Shown here piece by piece: positions 11,601 to 23,289 of a stretch of DNA of 64,000 bases (positions are counted from its first letter, which is position 1; each line of letters begins with the position of its first letter). This stretch comes from Adiantum capillus-veneris (lineage: Eukaryota; Streptophyta; Polypodiopsida; Polypodiales; Pteridaceae). Location of the stretch: positions 39,780,598 through 39,844,597 of the forward strand of contig CM043962.1 in assembly GCA_014529385.2 (NCBI GenBank). Direction: 5' to 3'. A program made the translations under genes and the position numbers. Below the pieces are notes generated by a model, which saw nothing but the letters and a program-made list of their open reading frames with translations, was not told the origin of the DNA and did not search any database.

Positions 11601-12906
11601 TTATGAAGAGACTTTTGCTCCCACTTGTCGTATGACTACTGTGCGTTTTCTATGTGCATTGGAAGCTCATTTTGGTCGGGATGTACATCAATCAGACATT
11701 GTTACTGCTTTCTTGAATGGTGACATATTTGAGGAAGTTTATGTAACGCAGCCTCGCGGTTTTGTCATAAAAGGACAAGAGGACAAAGTGTGCAGATGTA
11801 AGAAGGCTTTGTATGGGTTGAAGCAATCTCCTCGTGCTTGGTCTGAGAAAGCTGACACTCATTTGGTTAAACGAGGCTTTCGTAACAGTCCAACAGAAAG
11901 CACATTGTATGTAAATCGTGAGGATGATGTACTTCTCATTGTGGTTCTTTAAGTCGATGATTTGCTGATCACTGGACCAAATGAGAGACACATTGCTGAA
12001 TTTAAGGCTGATTTGAATGCTACTTTCAAGATGAAAGATTTGGGGCTATTGCATCATTATTTGGGCATACAGTTTAAGCAGTGTGATGTTGGTATTGCCT
12101 TATGTTAGAAAAGTTACATAGAGACATTGCTATGTAAGTTCGGACTTGAGGATTGCAAACCTATTGCCACTCCCATGGAAACAGGTTTGAAATTGAGTCT
12201 ACATGATGCTGGCGATCCTGCTAATGTCACTCTTTACCAAACTGCTGTTGGCTGCCTCATTTATGTATGCAACATGAGGCCGGATATTCAGTTTGCAGTC
12301 TCACAGGTCAGCAGATTTATGCATAGCCCAGGGTCTAAGCATTGGCAGGCTCTCAAGAGGGTTTTCCGCTACCTTAGTGGCACTTTACATCTTGGCTTGT
12401 TTTATCCCAAGGGGGGATCATTGCCGCCAGACTTACATGCTTTTTCGGACTCAGATTGGGCTAGTTTTTTTGACACGCGAGTGTTTACAAGTGGTTTTTG
12501 TTTCATGCTTGGCAGTTCATGTATATCATGGTTGAGCAAGAAGCAACCTACTGTGGCCAATTTGAGTTGTGAGGCTGAGTACAGGGCAGTCTTCACAGCT
12601 ATGGTTGAGTGTGTATGTCTCAGACGCCTTATGGCTGATTTGGGTGTTGGAAAGGACACTGCCAACACTATCTACACTGACAGTCAGAGTGCATTGGTAG
12701 TTGCGAGGAACCCAATTTTTCATGCTCGCACAAAGAACATTGAGGTGCATTACCACTATGTTAGGGAGAGGCTCTCAGCATGAGAGATCAGCTTGGCTTA
12801 TGTGCCAACACAGGACAACCTTGCAGATCTTTTCACAAAGGCATTGTCTCGTGAGAAGCTTGCAGCTTTCCGCAAAGCTTTGGGCTTACTCCCCTTTGTG
12901 GATTGA
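8620..12906 (+). pseudogene. copia Gag-Pol polyprotein with six in-frame stops
   Basis: The start is ATG 8620 (MADNNNTDVFKMFAVEDRLD); the open frame upstream has no ATG. Domains in order: gag (UBN2-like), zinc knuckle CHYCKANDHLIKSC, protease with FDNGATKHIT (Asp kept, DNG rather than the usual DSG), integrase HHCC (HAHFGH..CEGC) and DDE (HSDVCGP, RSDRGGEY, AESKNRS), RT (YAQQKGIDYEETFAP, QSDIVTAFLNGD, KALYGLKQSPRAW) and RNase H (SDSDWA, SCEAEYRA, YTDSQSAL). The frame is never shifted, but stops lie at 10864 TAG, 11323 TGA, 11392 TAG, 11950 TAA, 12106 TAG and 12781 TGA. The TAA replaces the Tyr of the catalytic YVDD. The normal end is TGA 12904-12906. Confidence 0.95.
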
Positions 12907-12971
12907 TCCTGTCCTCATGGCATGGCACTTCCCTTTACTCATGTGCCAGCTCTCGTTCACCGCATCACTCC

Positions 12972-12981
12972 AGGGGGGATT
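12972..12981 (+). other. Polypurine tract of the copia element
   Basis: AGGGGGGATT lies immediately before the 3' LTR, the expected place for the plus-strand primer. Confidence 0.8.
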
Positions 12982-13208
12982 TGTTACCATATACATGTGG
13001 TAGTGATGTGTGTGAACACACTAGGACCACCGGGGCATTTTTTCCCCCTTTAGGAGGTTTTTTCCCCCGTGCATTGTATATACGCCCATCACTCTAGGGC
13101 TATCTATCTTTCCATTGCACACTAAGTAACACACTCTCTATTGTGTGCCTTGAGCTTCCTTCATCTTCTCCAAGCTGTGTGTGTTTCTCTGCAACCCTAA
13201 TTCCAACA
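12982..13208 (+). repeat. 3' LTR of the copia element
   Basis: The same 227-bp repeat as 8113-8339 with three substitutions. It is followed by the right copy of the target duplication ATTTG. Confidence 0.95.
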
Positions 13209-13677
13209 ATTTGTGACATAGGGTCAACGATCGCGATCGGTGTACCTCTACATAGTGAGGGTATTTGACTTCATAAGTTTGTAGACGTACTTGAGGACAT
13301 CCCAAATCTCAAGTTTGAGTGAAAAATACCCTCTGGAGGCCAAGATACAAGCCAAAGTTCCTATGTTCTGGTCCTGAGACTGTTTTGAGTGTTGTTTCAA
13401 GTGCAGTTCACTAAAAGTGCTCTAACTTTTGACACAACTCCAAATCGAGTCAGGTATAGCTAGAAAGAAAGCTTGCGGGTTTTGGTTTTAGAGCTGAATT
13501 TTACTAGGTTTCCTAAATCCAAACTTTTAGGATACCCAGAACCAATTTCCAGAGACCAAAAAAGTCACAAATTCCTTACATTTTAGAGACTTGACCAGGA
13601 GCAAAAAGGGATTGTGTGCACTAAGCCAAGGTGTTCTTATCAAGGATAATCTTGAGAGTATTGAGTGAGTCTTAAAC

Positions 13678-14208
13678 ATGACAACTCATCAATCATTAGG
13701 GTTTCCCACTCAACTCAGAGCTATGACACCTACACAAACAGCCAGAAATACTGCAATACCTATAACAAGAGGGTTGAGACAAGACCATGAGGCTTATCAA
13801 TCATATCAAGCCAAAACTCAAGGCATGGCTCATGGATATTTGTCAAGTGATCATGTAGCTCACTGGAAGCCAAACCAATCAACTAAAATGCGGGATTTTG
13901 GAAGAGCAAAAGTGGAAATTGCTGGAGACTTAGAGGAGAAGCATCCTCTAATCAACAAACCCAACGTGAGGTTCATCAAAACCAATGAAGCCACGAGAGT
14001 TCTAATGGATTACACTTATGATGGCCTTTATAGGTTACCTATTGGGGATCAAAACAACTTCTATAGATGTTTAAATTCCATCATTGAAGAGTTGACAGAC
14101 TACAAGAACCTCTATGCCTTCACATACACAGATGACCAGGGAGTGCAAGTTCTAATGGTAGATAAGTATGGACGAGAGTACAAACTTATAAGTTATCAGC
14201 CCAATTGA
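13678..14208 (+). pseudogene. First gag-region ORF of the nested Ty3-type element
   Basis: A frame of 176 codons starting MTTHQSLGFPTQLRAMTP and ending VDKYGREYKLISYQPN. It is intact as a frame and lies just after the leader. The outer element has a related ORF at 42-584 with the same C-terminal signature, so it is conserved within the lineage. No known domain is recognised. It ends 20 bases before the gag frame in a different phase, so it may be a separate small ORF or the N-terminus of gag cut off by a frameshift. Confidence 0.6.
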
Positions 14209-14227
14209 GCTAGAAAGATATACATAC

Positions 14228-15169
14228 ATGGGTACTCCAATCTCTGCTTACTACTTTCAACCGAGTGTAAGCGTACCAGGGTTTTTTGAGACTGATTTGC
14301 AAGAAGCTAACATTGAAACTATGGGATCAAATGGACCTCAAACATCCAAAATAGCTATTCACGGGAGTGTAGCTCCTACCTCATTGAGTAGAACCAAGAG
14401 ACCACCAATTAAACTTACAAATCCATCAACATTTCCAAAACATGTCTCAAAGGGGATTCCACCAGGATTTGCTCCAAGACGAGAAGAAGGAACGAGGGAT
14501 GTCTTTGTGAGAGACCCCAACATGCTAAAATACATGGTTGAACCAGAACCAATGAGACCATATCAATTGGCCAAATGTGTCAAGAAGAAGTATGATGGAT
14601 TAAGGGATCTATACATACATGCATCCTTGTTCAAACAAGTGTTAAGAGCCGAACAAGTATATTATTTTCATACACAGTATGAGGGATTTGGCTTAACCTT
14701 GGAAGGGATAGCATTGAATTGGTTCCAACCGTTGGACAAAAATGCCTTCTCAAACATTGAACAACTGTTGCAAGAATTTGTTGTGGAGTTCTCTAAAAGG
14801 GGAATCAAGCATAACACAGTGTCCCAAATCTATGCATTCAAGCAAAAAGAAGATGAGAGAGTGAAGGAAGCATCGCTACGCTTCAAACAATATATAGAGA
14901 GATGTCCAGAACGCGAGTTACCACAGGATGAAAGATTATCAATTCTCTTCATAGAGGGTTTGAAAAATGAAACCCTCGAGAAATATTTGCACTTAAAAGG
15001 ATGTACTTCCTTTGAACAAGTCACGAGAGAAGCGTTATACCAAGTTGACAATTGTAAAGCCTATGGCGAGGAAATTGGTGATACAAAGATCACTATGGAT
15101 AATGCTCCTTTAGCATCTAATGAAGCCAAGGCAAGTGGTTATGTCTCAATTAATGACCAACCTAGATGA
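14228..15169 (+). pseudogene. Ty3-type gag capsid domain (nested element)
   Basis: A frame of 313 codons. The capsid-like region is clear: FGLTLEGIALNWFQPL, FVVEFSKRGIKHNTVSQ, FKQKEDERVKEASLRFKQY, LSILFIEGLKNETLEKYLHL. It aligns block for block with 1070-1750. The frame shifts between 15120 and 15169 into the nucleocapsid frame. Gag would assemble particles in the cytoplasm. It is well preserved compared with the outer copy, in keeping with a later insertion. Confidence 0.85.
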
Positions 15170-15950
15170 GCTAGCAGCGCAAGTAGCACAACGAATAAAA
15201 TGGTGTGTCATTGAGCAAAAATGGACCAATCATGAGATGAGTGAGTGCTACTATAATCAAACAAACACGAGGGAGATACTATTTGGACATCAAATAGAAA
15301 AACAAATGCCATTACAAAATCATCCATTATTTCAAAATAGGGTTGTATCAAGGGCTTTACAAAGAGCTGAGGTATCACAACCTAGGCTAGGACAAGAACC
15401 TATGAGAAAACTCTATTCATTGAATGAGGACACTCTGATGTTCATAGCCAATCAAGAGCGTAGACCAGAGACCATTCTGGGTAAGCAAGAACAACCATCA
15501 ATTGTGCCACCAGTGACTCAACAAGATGGACCATGCTACAAGTGTGGAGGTAATCATTGGGCCAAGAATTGTTCTCGTGTAGAGATAATTGGATATTGTT
15601 TGGAGTGTGCCATTACACACGTTGTTCCAAATTGTCCAAAACACCCAAACAAACAGGGAAAAACAACAATGAATGTTGTGGGAGTGTTACCTTTTCCAAG
15701 TGGATCAAAGGCAGAATCCAAAATTCCTGTGAAGGTAGTGACTAGAGCCCAACCAAAAAATGATGAGGAGAAAGATCAACAACCCAAACAAGGGGAAACA
15801 GCTAGTGTGTCAGTGAGGACCGGAAGATAATCTTGGAAAGCCAAAAGAGACAAAATTAAAGCAAAAACAATTACAAATCAAACTGCACTACAAACAAAAT
15901 TACAAGAGACAAAGGAGCAGTTAAAACAAGAACGGGAAAACAAAACGGTA
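15120..15950 (+). pseudogene. gag nucleocapsid with two zinc knuckles (nested element)
   Basis: The frame 15120-15830 contains CYKCGGNHWAKNC (canonical CX2CX4HX4C) and a second knuckle YCLECAITHVVPNCP, with basic residues between, typical of an RNA-binding nucleocapsid. It ends at TAA 15828-15830. The same phase then continues without another stop through a Lys/Gln-rich coiled-coil-like stretch into the protease frame, so this TAA is a premature stop. Confidence 0.82.
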
Positions 15951-17262
15951 GTGAGCGATAAGAAACCAAGGAAGGCGTCTTTCGAGGGATCTGTGTTGGT
16001 AGACAAAGTCCTAGAGCCATTAGATGCTGCACTGGAATCATATGAGGCTAGATTGAAACCCAACCAAACCATAGAGCAACGAGGGATGAACTATCCTCAT
16101 GCTGAGGTAGAGACTGAGAGGTTGAAAATGTGTAAGGATTTGGTAAAAACTGCACTGGCAATGATGGAGCCTGAAGCACCAATTCCACCTCCAGAAACAA
16201 AACCAAAAAGTGTTGGATTTGAAATGCCTAAGGCAAAGGTTGTTGAAACATTAACTCAAAGAAACATTGAGCTAGAATCACAAAAGGATGTGCAAGCAAA
16301 GACTGCAGCACAAGAAACCAACAACCTAGAAATTCAACTAGATGATCAAGTAGTGGCCAACACCACTAATGATGCAAGGTCAAGATCACAAATTATGGCA
16401 CCTATCCCAGAGATAGATGAGCCATGGCCAAATGAATTGTGGGAAGCAATTATAAGTGCAAAAGATGGAAGTGTGACTTTCCAATCTGCACCCATAACTG
16501 AGGTCAATACAGGGCATGAAGTCTATCAGGGAGACATTCAATCTCTAAATGGAGATGCAAGGACGGAAGTTTCAATTGAAAGCAAACCAGAGTCCTTAAA
16601 GACCTTACCCTCATACATAGGAGAACATGATGCAGACTCAGAGACTAGAGTGGTGCCATCTCATAGGAAAGCCATATCCAAGATGATGGATACAAAGAGT
16701 ATGCAAGAGTTGATGTCAGCTCCAATACAGTGCACCATTACTCTATCTGAACTGCTTAAGATTAGACCACATGTATGGGATGAAGTAGGCAACAATTTGG
16801 GGAAGATGGGATTAAAGATACCTCTTCAAGATCAACCCTCAAATGAACAATCAAACAAAACTCAACAAGAAAGTGCAAACGCTAAACCTGTGCCAATAAA
16901 CAAGGTGGGGGAATATTGCGAAGGAGAAGAAGGAAACACCACCTTACCTGTGGAATACAAAGGAGTTAAAACATTGGCTATACTTGATAGTGGGGCTGGA
17001 GTAGCCATAGCCACAAAAGACATTTGGGAAAAATGGGGTAGACCAGTGCTTAGGAAAAGTAGAATGAAGCTGCAACTTGCAGATGGATAAATGAAAAAAC
17101 CTCTGGGTATCCTAGAGAAAATTATTGTGACTTCTTGTGGAATTGAATATGAACATACATTTGCAATAGTAGATTTTGGAAAAAGGAACAATTTTGATAT
17201 CATTTTAGGAAGACCTTTCATGCATCAACTTAAGATGGTTCAAGATTGGGGCTATGACTATA
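15951..17262 (+). pseudogene. gag-protease linker and retropepsin PR1 (nested element)
   Basis: The linker (ETKPKSVGFEMP, TLPSYIGEHDADSE) leads into NKVGEYCEGEEGNTTLPVEY and the catalytic D-S-G at 16986-16994 (AILDSGAGVAIATKDIW). A premature TAA at 17088-17090 replaces a Phe codon of the outer copy. The same phase resumes directly with KKPLGILEKIIVTSCGIEYEHTF and IILGRPFMHQLKMVQDWGYD. The protein is then cut at 17263 by an insertion and continues at 19870. Confidence 0.88.
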
Positions 17263-17263
17263 T

Positions 17264-17549
<286 letters not shown>

Positions 17550-18305
17550 TTGGTGGAGACGGCGGGCATAGGTTTGTTACAAGTCTTCTTTCTTGAAATC
17601 GTTTCTTGCTTGTCTGTCGAATAGCTACAGCTATGGCGCTATTGTTTGACCCAGGATAGCTGCTACCTTCAATTTGCATCCCATTCCATGCAAGATGGTG
17701 CACCTAATGAGTTGAATCTCGCAGTTGCGCCTTCTTTATCTGCTTGCAACTCTGCTACAGCTAACGCTACCTGAGAAAAAATAACCCGGCACGCCAAGGT
17801 CTTGTGCTAACCTCTGTAGCAAAGGTCGCCAATGCTCCTCCTCCCTTACGAAGGGTTTCCAGACCACTGTATGAATGAACCTTCAACTTCCTTCCAGCCA
17901 ATTGCAAGAGAAGGCAGCCCTATTGCAGCTCAAGCTCTCGTCACATTTCCGCCCTTCGCTTCTCGAGTGAAGTTGCATGAGCTACAGAGAGCTGTGGAGG
18001 AGGCACACCGAGTGCAAACAATGAAGGAGCTGGGGCGAGAGCGCATAGAAGATGACGTGTGCGAGGTGCTGTTGAAGACGAGGGCCATCAAGGTGCACGT
18101 GGGGGACTAGGATGCCTCCAAGGCTAGTGGTGCAAGAAAGATGGACGGTTACAGCCCTGGCATGTTCAGCCCCTTTTATTGCAAGAACCCTCTCTCATGG
18201 AGCTTTCGGGATCACGCCTGCAAGACAGTCCCATCAAAGCAGTGGCTAGCTTGTTAATGCATTTGGATTTTGGTGAGTGTTTTCCTGCGACAACCTACAC
18301 TGAAA

Positions 18306-18608
<303 letters not shown>

Positions 18609-19869
18609 CCTCCCCCCTTAGGGAGAAAAAGATGGACATCTTTTTTACAATTTTAGTCGGAGAAGGGACTCGACAAAAGAGGGATCAACTCCAACGCCTC
18701 ATCTGGGGGGAGTGATCATACAACGGCTTCGGGGCTAAGGGACTGAACTTGGGGGCTGGACTCGTCATCATGCCGAACATCATCAAGGCATGGAACTCAT
18801 ACATCTCGCTTATGCAAACATTAGGTCGCTATCCCAATGAAATGGAAAAAACAAGGAAGGACTGACTGAGGATTGGGTGCGAAATTTTTGCGACATTCAT
18901 CCATTCCAAAAGGGCTTGGTGTGATTGTGAGTTATTGAACTAGAAAGACTTTTTTCTTGGGGATAAGACTACAAAAATCTTGATGCAAATAACAGAATGT
19001 GGAAACACTATGACTTATTATTCACATGAGGCAGCTTCTATCGGCAAGAAAGGCACCTCTGCAACAATGTTGCAGCAACTCCTTTTTGGGTCTCCTTCTT
19101 TGTTCGATTCTTCACTTCGAGGTTTGTTGCCCTCTAGCAGTACTCTCGAGATCTAGACTTGATATGCAAAAAACAGTCTTGAAAATCCATTAGCATCACA
19201 TTCACATCTTTGCACAGGGCCAGGCACAACTCTCCTTCTAGCCTTGGAGGTTTAGGCTCCATCTTTTGTTGTTTCCCTGCTGAGATGATAATTGGACCAG
19301 TTGTGGTGGACAACTCTCCTTTTACTGGAAAATTTCATTGTTGGATTTGCTCTGCATTACCTTGAGCAACAGTGCTTGTGTCCACGTTCTTCTTGCTTTT
19401 CTTCTTTGCTATCGACTCCTTGGCGGGCATGGTGTCGGCTAGTGGCTCGCAGTTGAGATCGATGGGCTGAAGAGGGAGGACCGGGTAGATTCTTACATGG
19501 CAGCACAAGAGATGGTAGAATCAGTGAGAAAACGTTGCACGGGTGAAGTTGATGGTCGGAAAATAACGAGGGGCAGGATTGTGCAGGTTGTACAGAATGC
19601 GAGCAGCACGGAAACCCTCTACAGTACGTTGAGCCGGTGCAGGTTGTCGGGTCACCCTTGAGGTAAGCTGGTGGTTTGGCAGATTCTAAAAATCTACCAA
19701 GGGCAAAGACGACGCCCGTGAGGGAGATCAGAGGGCTACTTGCAGGTGAGGAAAAACGAAAAGGGCTCAGAGCAGGAGGAACCAAGGGGCCCTTCTCTTG
19801 CAGCCACACAAGCTTTTTCCTGTCTGTTTTCAGCCACCTACAGACACCGGCAGGTCCCGGTACACCACA

Positions 19870-20762
19870 ATATCTACTTGAGACATAAAAACATCACCAC
19901 AACATTAAGCATAAAAGACCCTAGCTATAGAGATGTGAATAGAACTCCTTTAGAAGAAATTGACTCTACTATAGTCAATGGAAAAGAGATACCTGCGTGG
20001 CTACAGCCCAAACAAGAACTTTGGATGTGTGGTGCTTTGAACTGTGGAAGCTCAATGAAGGAGGATTGCATCCTAGAAAGATCAATGGACGATGAAGCTT
20101 ACATACCAGAACCCTTTCCAGAGCAATTATTTGAACCCTTTGGATGGGATCAAATACTGGCGACTCTTAATGTGTGTGTGAATGAGGTGACCCCGACTAA
20201 ATTCTGTGATGAGGAAGACTATAATATAACTCCCTTATTTACAATGAGGGTGTTGAAGGAAGCTAATGAAGTTTGTGAGTGTGAAAGCAAAAAAAGTGAG
20301 ACAGATAGCTACATCCTGGAGCATGAGGCAAAATTGAAAACGAAGGAAGCAGAGAAACCACAAGAATATGTCATTATTGACATACCTAAAGAAACAACAA
20401 AAGCTGTTTCAAAGAAGCCGGCTCCAAAAAAAGTGCAAATGAAACTAGATGAAGGAGAAAAGCTTCCAAGTTCAACGGCAAATCTTCAACAAACGCAAGA
20501 TCAAAAGAAGAACAGGGACAAGGAAGAATATGGACTATCTCCTACAATGATCAAATTCAATTTATGCGGACAAACACGGCTCAAGGTTACATGTTCGGCC
20601 GCAATAGATCCAGAAGCAACTAAGAATCTAATGACTTATGGAACGTGGATCATGATGGGAAAGCCACCAATCAATGAGCTAGAAGAAACAATTTACACAA
20701 GTTCAAAAATGCCGATTCCTAGCTTTGGAGTGGCAAAAGCTATACAGTACCGGGGAGTATAA
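19870..20762 (+). pseudogene. Post-PR1 lineage-specific region and start of second retropepsin-like domain
   Basis: The protein resumes after the insertion (IYLRHKN), with blocks shared with the outer copy: ELWMCGALNCGSSMKEDCIL and YIPEPFPEQLFEPFGWDQ. From about 20545 a second retropepsin-like fold begins: IKFNLCGQTRLKVTC, then IDPEATKNL at 20604, where the catalytic D-S/T-G triad is D-P-E (20607-20615). The frame shifts near 20750 into the next frame. In the outer element and in the minus-strand relative the same position reads DSG and DTG. Confidence 0.65.
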
Positions 20763-22062
20763 AGATACTTTCCATATAATCAACTCCCATCATATCAAAG
20801 AGAGTCTGGTCCTGACAGAAAGCTGGAGGAACATCTTCTTTCGACAACAATCAAAAGCTTCAACAACAACAATGGTGAGACTCCATGAAGCTTCTCAAAT
20901 CCATGCAGAGAAGAAATCGCCAACCATCGCGGAAAAAGGTAAAGCAAAGGTAAACATTGAAGTATATCAACCTCGCCAGACGACTTTACCTTCAACGAGA
21001 TTCCATCAAATTTCCCACGAAGCCTCTACATCAAGAGCCACACCATCAACAATGCAATGGAAACCAAAGCAAAAAGTCTATCAACCAAAGTTTCCATCAC
21101 AAAAAATCATCCAAAAAAAGCCGAAGAATGTCAAGCAGGTGTTGGTATCCAAAGAGCACATCCAAGTCAAAGACCCAGTTTCGATACATGAAACACGGGT
21201 TCAACCACAACAACAAAACGTGATAGGGTGGATAGCATCAAATGAGTCAATCACTACTCAAGGCTACTTCCAAGGAAACATTAATGTTTGGGCCAAAAAC
21301 CCTAAAGTAACAGCCTGGACCTACCCACCTCAACCAACGAGTTCTACAAGGAACAAGACGTGCTATCAACGGAATACAAAATACTCAGGCAAGCGAAAGA
21401 ACACCAACAAAAGGCAAACAAAAAGACCTTCCAAGCGGGCAACGCAAAAAGTTTGGGTACCGAAATCAGACTTCAACGAAGATACCCAACACAAACAGGT
21501 GAATCAGTGGATGATTCCAGTGAAGCTACTTGAAGCACAAGGATTCTATGAAGGTAACACCCAAATATGGTTACCCAAAGTAGTTGTTCAACCTAGAGCC
21601 ACTAAGACCAACCAAGTAGCAAAGGACCCCCCACAAAGACAATCAACAACAACAAAGAGCCAATGGAGACTAAGCACAACCAAGGGAGAAGCAACCTCAA
21701 AATGTATCCCTCGTCTTCTACTACAAAAGCAAGGCTTTTATAATGGTAATAGCCAAGTATGGATACAAAAGCCTAGTTTCCATCAAGTCAAGGGAGCAAC
21801 TCATGAAGCAAGAACAAAGTGGGTCCCAAAACCACTGTTGAAAACTCAGGCTCCTCACAAAGAAGAAAAAGTAAAGGTACAACAATGCGGCCTCCTTATG
21901 GAACATCCCATGCAACAAAAGAAGCTAGAGGAGTCAAAGTATGCCAATTTACTTGAAAAGATGGTGGCATCCAAAGACCAAAGCAATGATAGAGGCCTTA
22001 ATCTCAAGAACTTATGGCATTGGGTTTCAAGCCATGAACAGGTAAGTCCAAGTCGCCATTAA
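20725..22062 (+). pseudogene. End of PR2 and a Trp-rich repeat tail (nested element)
   Basis: The frame of 445 codons opens with the end of the second retropepsin-like fold (YKDTFHIINSHHIKESLVL). Then comes a basic, Gln/Thr-rich tail holding at least three copies of a motif of the form W/C-I/M-x-x-x-L-L-x-x-Q-G-F/Y-Y/F-x-G-N-x-Q-V/I-W: examples are LLEAQGFYEGNTQIWLPK and LLLQKQGFYNGNSQVWIQK, with a weaker one at ITTQGYFQGNINVWAK. Further WVPK motifs stand alone. Its place after PR2 and before the 3' LTR is where some plant Ty3-type elements carry extra ORFs. No function is known to me. Confidence 0.6.
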
Positions 22063-23277
22063 AAATATATGGCATAAAAGTCAAGAGTCGGGCAGCTGAG
22101 CCACTAAATGAGCAAGGCATTAGTCCCAAAGCTTCAAGTAATATTCTCTGTGGTCTACGAGTCTTAGCTATTTTAGGTACTGCTCAAGGTGGAGGAGTTG
22201 AGCATATTTATGTTGTGTCGCTCATGCTGGTATAGGTGAGCATTAGAGTCCAAGTCTATGTATTTTAAGTTTGGTAAAGTGAAGAAGAGAGTCCAAAAGA
22301 CACTCACTCACTATGCATAGTGAGTAATGAGTGGAGAAGCTTCAACATCAAAAACCCTTCTTGGAAATGTGAAAGCTATTGAGATGTCCTTGGATATCAC
22401 ATGTGCTACATTTGTTCCTCGAAGCACCCAACAACTCATTTTTCACACCGCATGATTTTCTTGAAAGAACTCTTGTGTGCATATAGAGTGTCCCATAATT
22501 GGCGCTTGCATTACGCACTCTTACTTTATTTCTCCCAAGCACTCACCTTGCATGAACGGGCACTCAACCTCCAAGTGTTCAACCCCAATAAGAGCGTATA
22601 CCAAAGGCATTTTTTCCCACTGGGTTTTTCCCTTTGGTCATCCAAGTTTTAAGACCCTAATCTAGACCTCATCATCAACTTCTTGTATATATTCCTTCTA
22701 CATCAACAATAAGGAAAGGGCTACCCAAATCAATCAACAACAACTTGGAGCAAAAACAGAAGGTCTCCATATGCTTATCAAGAGCATCTTTTATCTTCAA
22801 GGGTGACAACAAAGCTCCATCCAACAATGGCAACTCGAAGAATGGCCTACAACATCAAGCAATGAGAAATTTAGCAAGCGAGCTATCCACAACAATCAAA
22901 AATAGCTCACACACTGCTTCAACATTGGTGACCTATTGCAGACAACTGAAATTGCAGTGGACCTTGAAAGAATATCCATCATAAAGTCCACGCCACAAGG
23001 AGGATCGGTTCTACACTATCAAACACTTCAACATCCATCTTTACGACAGCTAAGATTGACAGCCAAGAGGCGAATGCAAAACAAGAAGAAACGTTGCCTC
23101 GATACTCAAAGCTCAAATCATGTATCAACAACATGACAGCTATGAATCACTCAAGGAAGGGGGGAGCGTCATGAAAGACAACGGGCTTCCCAAGATGAAG
23201 ACCAACCTTGAAGACAAAGCTGAAGACAACCCTATGACAAGACTGCACAAGGTCGTGTCAAGGGACGACACGAGCTA
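22063..23277 (+). other. Non-coding 3' region of the nested element
   Basis: About 1.2 kb between the Trp-rich ORF and the polypurine tract. Only short frames occur. A 20-bp perfect palindrome ACTCACTATGCATAGTGAGT lies at 22306-22325. No RT, RNase H or integrase remnant was found here. Confidence 0.6.
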
Positions 23278-23289
23278 GGAAGAGGGGAG
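23278..23289 (+). other. Polypurine tract of the nested Ty3-type element
   Basis: GGAAGAGGGGAG directly before the TGTTTGG start of the 3' LTR. The upstream context GGGACGACACGAGCTAGG is almost repeated at 33366-33384 before another LTR start. Confidence 0.8.

Larger units (their letters stand above)
8113..13208 (+). mobile_element. Ty1/copia LTR retrotransposon, structurally complete, with in-frame stops
   Basis: The LTRs are 8113-8339 and 12982-13208, each 227 bp, starting TGTTACC and ending CCAACA. They are flanked by the 5-bp target duplication ATTTG at 8108-8112 and 13209-13213. I see three substitutions between the LTRs. A tRNA-iMet-type primer site follows the 5' LTR and a G-rich polypurine tract precedes the 3' LTR. 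The 5096-bp element sits in the leader array of the Ty3-type host element and is the youngest datable layer of that nest. Confidence 0.97.
6050..13677 (+). repeat. Leader of the nested element with a ~272-bp palindrome-centred tandem array
   Basis: About 2.5 kb of non-coding leader once the copia insertion (8113-13208) is removed. Diverged repeat units each centre on the 12-bp perfect palindrome CGATCGCGATCG followed by G/ATGTACC, at 6582, 6855, 7297 (one mismatch), 7568, 7841 and 13228. Spacings are 273, 442, 271 and 273 bases, and about 286 for the last pair after subtracting the copia. The shared context upstream is of the form AAATTT..AATTTGGGCTC..ACTA. No credible coding frame exists here outside the copia. 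Confidence 0.85.

Noticed and set aside
19357-19809. 150-codon minus-strand frame in the 17264-19869 insertion
   Set aside because: Ser/Pro-rich composition without any domain and no counterpart; most likely a chance frame in non-coding element sequence.
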